Notes under the pieces: generated by a model
Database searches by the model: none
What the model was told of the DNA's origin: nothing
What the model saw: only the letters and a program-made list of their open reading frames with translations
Part shown: positions 60,342 to 64,000 of the stretch, one piece after another
How positions within the stretch are numbered: position 1 is the first letter of the stretch
How the letters are laid out: the number at the start of each line of letters is the position of its first letter
Translations under genes and position numbers: made by a program
NCBI RefSeq assembly: GCF_019264445.1
Contig: NZ_JAHVAB010000084.1
Coordinates: forward strand, 62,001 to 126,000
DNA length: 64,000 nucleotides
From: Hydrogenophaga sp.
Lineage (GTDB): Bacteria; Pseudomonadota; Gammaproteobacteria; Burkholderiales; Burkholderiaceae_C
Direction of reading: 5' to 3'

Positions 60342-63061
60342 GTCTTCTGCCCCTGCGAATCTGTCTGTTCTGTGCGGACTGCATCCCAGGTTGCTCCGAA
60401 GTGCTTGCGCAGGGGCTCCAGTGCGCTCGGCAGTGCTGCGGTGCAGGTCACGCCCAGGTACTGGGCAGCCCGGGTCGCACCCACATACATGAACTTGCCG
60501 AACAGTTCAGGCTGACCGACGGCCAACTGGTCGATGCCCACGAAAAAGACGGCCTCAAACTCCAAGCCCTTGATGTGCTGGACATCGAAGACGCGGACGT
60601 TGCTCTCTTGGCCGACCGCCTGGCCTTCCCGACAGGCAACGACTTGGATGTTTTGCGGGGCCAGCGCTTCATTCAACGCAACGGCAATCGTTTCTACCTC
60701 TGTCTCGGAGTTGACGAAGATCGCTGTGGAGGGCAATTTTCCATCCATGAACTGGTCAATCTCGCGGATCCGCGCGGCTAGCCATCGCACAATGGCGTCG
60801 TGCGATGCGTACTCCAAGAGGACCGGAGGCTCCCCTTCGTTGTCGACTTCGGCGGGCAGGATGGCGTCTTGATGGGAGCCCCCAATGCACTGGATGATGT
60901 CTCGGGCCACCTCGTTGAGTTGCCGGCTTTGGCGGTAGGTGACGGTGATTCGCCTGATGTCAACGTCGGCGAAGACCCACTGCAACTCTTCCGTAGATCG
61001 CGAGCCCCAGGTCGTTAACCGCTGATTGAAGTCACCGCAGGCGAAGAAGGATCGAAGGCGAGGGTGAGCCATTGCAGCCATGCAGGCCAGTTGGATCGGT
61101 GAAAAATCGGTGGCTTCGTCGACCACGATCTGGCTGCGAAGCGTGGACAGTGCTGGCTTCAGTGATGCCCATGCGGGATTCTCAATGTCCCGCATCACCG
61201 TGGGCCGCTGCAACAGGTCCCCGGCGGAACGCAGAATTGCCAACAAAACAACATCCAGCTCCAAGGGATGCAGGTCGCGGGGCTCGAATCCAGACTTCGC
61301 ATACCACTGCCCCTCATCCTGGCGCAGCCTGCGGAAGGCTCGGTAGCGCTTGGGGATGCCGTCGATGTATCGCTTAACCGGGTTCGTGAAGCGGCGGGCG
61401 TTCGTCTGCAGTAGCAAGCTTGCGCCTAGTGTGGCGAGATCAGAGGGAGGAAGCGTGCGGTCGCCGAGCCATTCGATAATCTTGCCGCTACGAGTAGTCT
61501 TGTTGGTAGAGCGCTTGGCCGAGGCGTTGCGAGCCTGAGTGCGGACGGCCTGCATGTAAGCGTTGATCGCAGCGGCGGCACCCACGCGAGGTGCTATAAC
61601 AACCTCGTCATCGTCATCTCCATCTTGATCGTCATCAAGGTCTCCTTCTGCGGAGGCCTGCTGCTGCAGGCTTTCAATGAACTTGGACAGGTCACTGATC
61701 AGGCCCTTGTTCCGAGCCAGTTGAGCATTCAGCGCAGCCTTGATTGCGGTGTCGGTTTCCTCTTTGAGGCCACCTACGAAGGTCTGAACGGCTGGTAGTT
61801 CACCGGCCAACGCGGCAAAGGTTGCAGGCCAAGTCACGGCTTCCTGCAGAGGCGCCTGTAGTCGCTTGCCCAGTTGATGGGCAGCAGGCAGTGATGCGCC
61901 CACCAGACCTTTCACGGCCTCTATCAATTCTTCCCGGTATGCATTACCTTGCCAGGCTTGAAAGTCCTCAAACCAGGTGATAGGCTGAGCTTCCGTCGAT
62001 GGCTGCAGGCCTGGCATCGCCGGCTTCAGAACGAAGGTGCCGCCACCAGAGGCGGTTCGCAGCACCCCGAATGTTTGCCGTGCCAGGTCTCGACGATGGT
62101 CCCCCCAAGTGCGGATGTTCTGGTCAGGAGCTGGGACGCCCTCTCGCGAGAAAGCCTCCTTCAGATACTGTTTCAGCAGTTCGGTCGGGGTGAACATCAC
62201 CCAGCTCTTGCCATGTGGCATTTGCTGAGACTGGGCAAGTTCCTCGGCGACCCGTTGTTCGTCCTCGTCCAAAAATTGAACGTCAAGCTTTTGGCCAAGT
62301 CGTCGGATCAGTGTTGTGGTCTTGCCAGTGCCAGGGGGTCCTAAAAGCAGGACGCGACGATTCAGCGGCAGGCGGAAGATCTCGTCCTGAAATTGGTCCA
62401 ACACCGGCTGGTCTCGCAGGCCCATCTTGGTGATGACGCTGCGTTTCATGCCCTCGATCACGTTCTGGCTTGCTTCAGCACTGGCCAGGAGTAGGGCCAC
62501 CAGGTCCTCGACCGGCGCAATCAACTCGGGGTGGCGCTCAAGCAGCTTCCGGAGTGACTCAATTGTGACGGTCGGAGCATCTTCCGATTGCACGACTGTG
62601 TATGCGTCCCACGCCCCAGCAAGTGGAGTCGGGCGGAGCTGTGCCCGCTCGATCACATGTAGCGCTTTGCCGTCAGGGCGCACGTACTCGTCACCGACGG
62701 GGAGGGCTGCCAGCCGACCGATGGGCGCGCGGTAGCTGAAAAGCCCTTGGGTGACCATGCCTTGTTCGGCACGGCAAAAGTAGTAGGTGGTGAGATGTCC
62801 GTCCTTGTCCTCGGCGACAACGCGCGCGATGGACGGTTCGCTCGCGAGCTTGCGGAACGCCGCTTCGTTCGCCTGATTTACGTTGTCAAGCGCTCGTGCT
62901 GCTCGATCCGAATTCAATGTGTTGCCTGCATTGGCGAGAGAGTCAACACCCAGTCGGTTTGGACTCGCCAGCCAGGACTTGGCCGTACTGGCGACAGCAT
63001 CCAACTTGCCGACGATCTCAGTTGCCAGCGGTTCAAGCCGCTGCCCGTCCTTTAAGGTCAT
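60338..63061 (-). CDS. UvrD/Rep-like SF1 helicase of the defence operon
   Basis: A 907-residue helicase. An N-terminal region of about 230 residues of unknown function contains VVAEDKDGHLTTYYFCRAEQGMV. Walker A is LLLGPPGTGKTTTLIRR near 242, Walker B IVVDEATDFSPIQ near 651, motif III region FFACGDFNQRLT, and C-terminal motifs VTYRQSRQL and FMYVGATRAAQYLG (motif VI-like). An acidic low-complexity stretch (DLDDDQDGDDDDE) lies near residue 480. Helicases of this class with extra N-terminal domains occur in several anti-phage systems. It is coupled by 4-base overlaps to both neighbours. Confidence 0.85.
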   Translation of the reverse strand: MTLKDGQRLEPLATEIVGKLDAVASTAKSWLASPNRLGVDSLANAGNTLNSDRAARALDNVNQANEAAFRKLASEPSIARVVAEDKDGHLTTYYFCRAEQGMVTQGLFSYRAPIGRLAALPVGDEYVRPDGKALHVIERAQLRPTPLAGAWDAYTVVQSEDAPTVTIESLRKLLERHPELIAPVEDLVALLLASAEASQNVIEGMKRSVITKMGLRDQPVLDQFQDEIFRLPLNRRVLLLGPPGTGKTTTLIRRLGQKLDVQFLDEDEQRVAEELAQSQQMPHGKSWVMFTPTELLKQYLKEAFSREGVPAPDQNIRTWGDHRRDLARQTFGVLRTASGGGTFVLKPAMPGLQPSTEAQPITWFEDFQAWQGNAYREELIEAVKGLVGASLPAAHQLGKRLQAPLQEAVTWPATFAALAGELPAVQTFVGGLKEETDTAIKAALNAQLARNKGLISDLSKFIESLQQQASAEGDLDDDQDGDDDDEVVIAPRVGAAAAINAYMQAVRTQARNASAKRSTNKTTRSGKIIEWLGDRTLPPSDLATLGASLLLQTNARRFTNPVKRYIDGIPKRYRAFRRLRQDEGQWYAKSGFEPRDLHPLELDVVLLAILRSAGDLLQRPTVMRDIENPAWASLKPALSTLRSQIVVDEATDFSPIQLACMAAMAHPRLRSFFACGDFNQRLTTWGSRSTEELQWVFADVDIRRITVTYRQSRQLNEVARDIIQCIGGSHQDAILPAEVDNEGEPPVLLEYASHDAIVRWLAARIREIDQFMDGKLPSTAIFVNSETEVETIAVALNEALAPQNIQVVACREGQAVGQESNVRVFDVQHIKGLEFEAVFFVGIDQLAVGQPELFGKFMYVGATRAAQYLGVTCTAALPSALEPLRKHFGATWDAVRTEQTDSQGQKT

Positions 63062-64000
63062 TCATTACTCCCTGTAGATTTGGAATCCAACACGATCAGG
63101 TAGGCCAATACCTCAAAGTCATTCATGCCGGCGAACTCACCGCGCATGGCATGGGTGCCGCCCGGGGAGAAGAGGCTGGCGACCGCGCGCTCTTCCCCCT
63201 TTCCGACGATAGAGCCCACCGCAGCTGCGAGCAGCTCTTGGGCGTGACGCATATCGGAGAATTGGCGGGTGCGTTTTGCGTGACGCGCCACAGCCCCCGC
63301 GTCCGGCAGCTCGCGACCCATGCTCAGGCGTTTCAGGCGATCCAGCGCGTGCTTGGCCTGCACATAAGGCAGCAGCACTGTGCCGTGCTCGCCGATGTGC
63401 ACTAGATAGACCGGCGCTAACGGGTAGTGGGGGTCGACGGCCTTGTCGGCTGCGACGCCCTCTGCCCGCAGGCAGAAGAGCATGCCGGGCGGGATGTCAG
63501 TTTCGTGGGTGGTGGTGACGGCGGAAACGCCCAGGGGCATGCTCTCCAGCTTGCCAGGGTGGGCCTTGAGGTAGCGCGCCAGGTCGATGCGGTAATCAGT
63601 GAGGGTCAGGTCCGTGATGGAGACACCGCTGGACAGATCCTCCAGATCGATCACGGCGTCCTGCAGCTTCAGCAACTGCTTACGCCGATACTCCAAATCG
63701 TTCATCGGGTCGCCAGATTGCTGCTCGATGATGTTCTCTTCACCTGTGGCCGAGACATCTAGCAGCACCATGCGACCACTAACGCGTTGCTCCAGTCCGA
63801 TGTACTCCTCCAGCTGCATGTTGGGCCAGAAATTGACGAGCTGGATATTGGCGTTGGGCGAGCCCAGCCGGTCTACCCGGCCGAAGCGCTGAATGATCCG
63901 CACCGGGTTCCAGTGAATGTCGTAGTTCACCAGCCAATCGCAATCCTGCAGATTTTGGCCTTCGCTGATGCAATCAGTCGCGATCAGCAGGTCGAGTTCA
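63058..64000 (-). CDS. SNF2-like helicase, C-terminal part (cut by window edge)
   Basis: The gene enters from the right edge and only its last 314 residues are visible. They start with LIATDCISEGQNLQ and DWLVNYDIHWNPVRIIQRFGRVDRLGS, the helicase motifs V and VI of SNF2/RapA-type SF2 ATPases, followed by about 240 residues of unrecognised C-terminal domain. A GTG within this frame (63930) is not a real start because the conserved helicase core continues upstream of it. It overlaps the UvrD-like gene by 4 bases and is the first visible gene of the leftward defence operon. Confidence 0.88.
   Translation of the reverse strand, partial: ELDLLIATDCISEGQNLQDCDWLVNYDIHWNPVRIIQRFGRVDRLGSPNANIQLVNFWPNMQLEEYIGLEQRVSGRMVLLDVSATGEENIIEQQSGDPMNDLEYRRKQLLKLQDAVIDLEDLSSGVSITDLTLTDYRIDLARYLKAHPGKLESMPLGVSAVTTTHETDIPPGMLFCLRAEGVAADKAVDPHYPLAPVYLVHIGEHGTVLLPYVQAKHALDRLKRLSMGRELPDAGAVARHAKRTRQFSDMRHAQELLAAAVGSIVGKGEERAVASLFSPGGTHAMRGEFAGMNDFEVLAYLIVLDSKSTGSNE

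Noticed and set aside
63058-63930. Complete 290-residue helicase fragment as an independent gene
   Set aside because: The helicase motif V sequence continues upstream of the GTG to the window edge, so this is the C-terminal part of a longer SNF2-like gene.

Overview
The window is GC-rich bacterial DNA. The proteins look like those of a Gram-negative betaproteobacterium of the order Burkholderiales, most like Comamonadaceae. LptF/LptG, a CysB-type LysR regulator, a LivJ-like lipoprotein and an ExeA-like ATPase beside EPS genes all fit this. The placement rests on protein character, not on an rRNA gene, and none is present. No tRNA, rRNA or CRISPR array was found.

Region 1 (1-9.7 kb) is ordinary chromosome. 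It holds a Tat-exported Rieske protein and a leftward, nearly gapless run lptF-lptG-cbiX-like-cysB-aminotransferase. Divergent from lptF lie pepA and holC, then a branched-chain amino acid binding lipoprotein with a clear terminator and a hemerythrin-like protein.

Region 2 (9.8-50.3 kb) is a large envelope-glycan locus with a hybrid PKS-NRPS system built into it. On the left are two related SGNH-like lipoproteins flanking a polyprenyl-phosphate sugar-1-phosphate transferase. Next comes a fatty-acyl-AMP-ligase-headed NRPS (FAAL-PCP-C-A-PCP-TE). A leftward, tightly coupled run follows, listed in transcription order: AAA ATPase, PKS (KS-AT-KR-DH-ACP-TE), glycosyltransferase, NRPS (formyltransferase, half condensation domain, adenylation domain split by a luciferase-like monooxygenase, PCP), Sfp-type phosphopantetheinyl transferase, glycosyltransferase. 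To the right lie a WecG/TagA transferase, a DUF1996 lipoprotein, a PA14 protein, three more glycosyltransferases, a small membrane protein and a hexapeptide acetyltransferase. The rightward export operon follows: Wza-like export protein, beta-barrel protein, Wzz-like chain-length protein, BY-kinase, Wzy-like polymerase and Wzx-like flippase. My inference is that the locus makes a Wzx/Wzy-type exopolysaccharide and a lipid- and peptide-containing product (a glycolipopeptide or a lipopeptide-decorated glycan). The sequence does not show whether these are one molecule or two.

Region 3 (50.4-64 kb) is an integrated element. A P4-type tyrosine recombinase sits beside possible att-like repeats. It is followed by a leftward defence operon: SNF2-like helicase (cut by the right edge), UvrD-like helicase, DUF262/HNH protein, DUF4391 protein, a DUF6988-like protein, then type III Mod and Res. 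The first five genes are joined by 4-base overlaps. This is much more than a plain two-gene type III restriction system.
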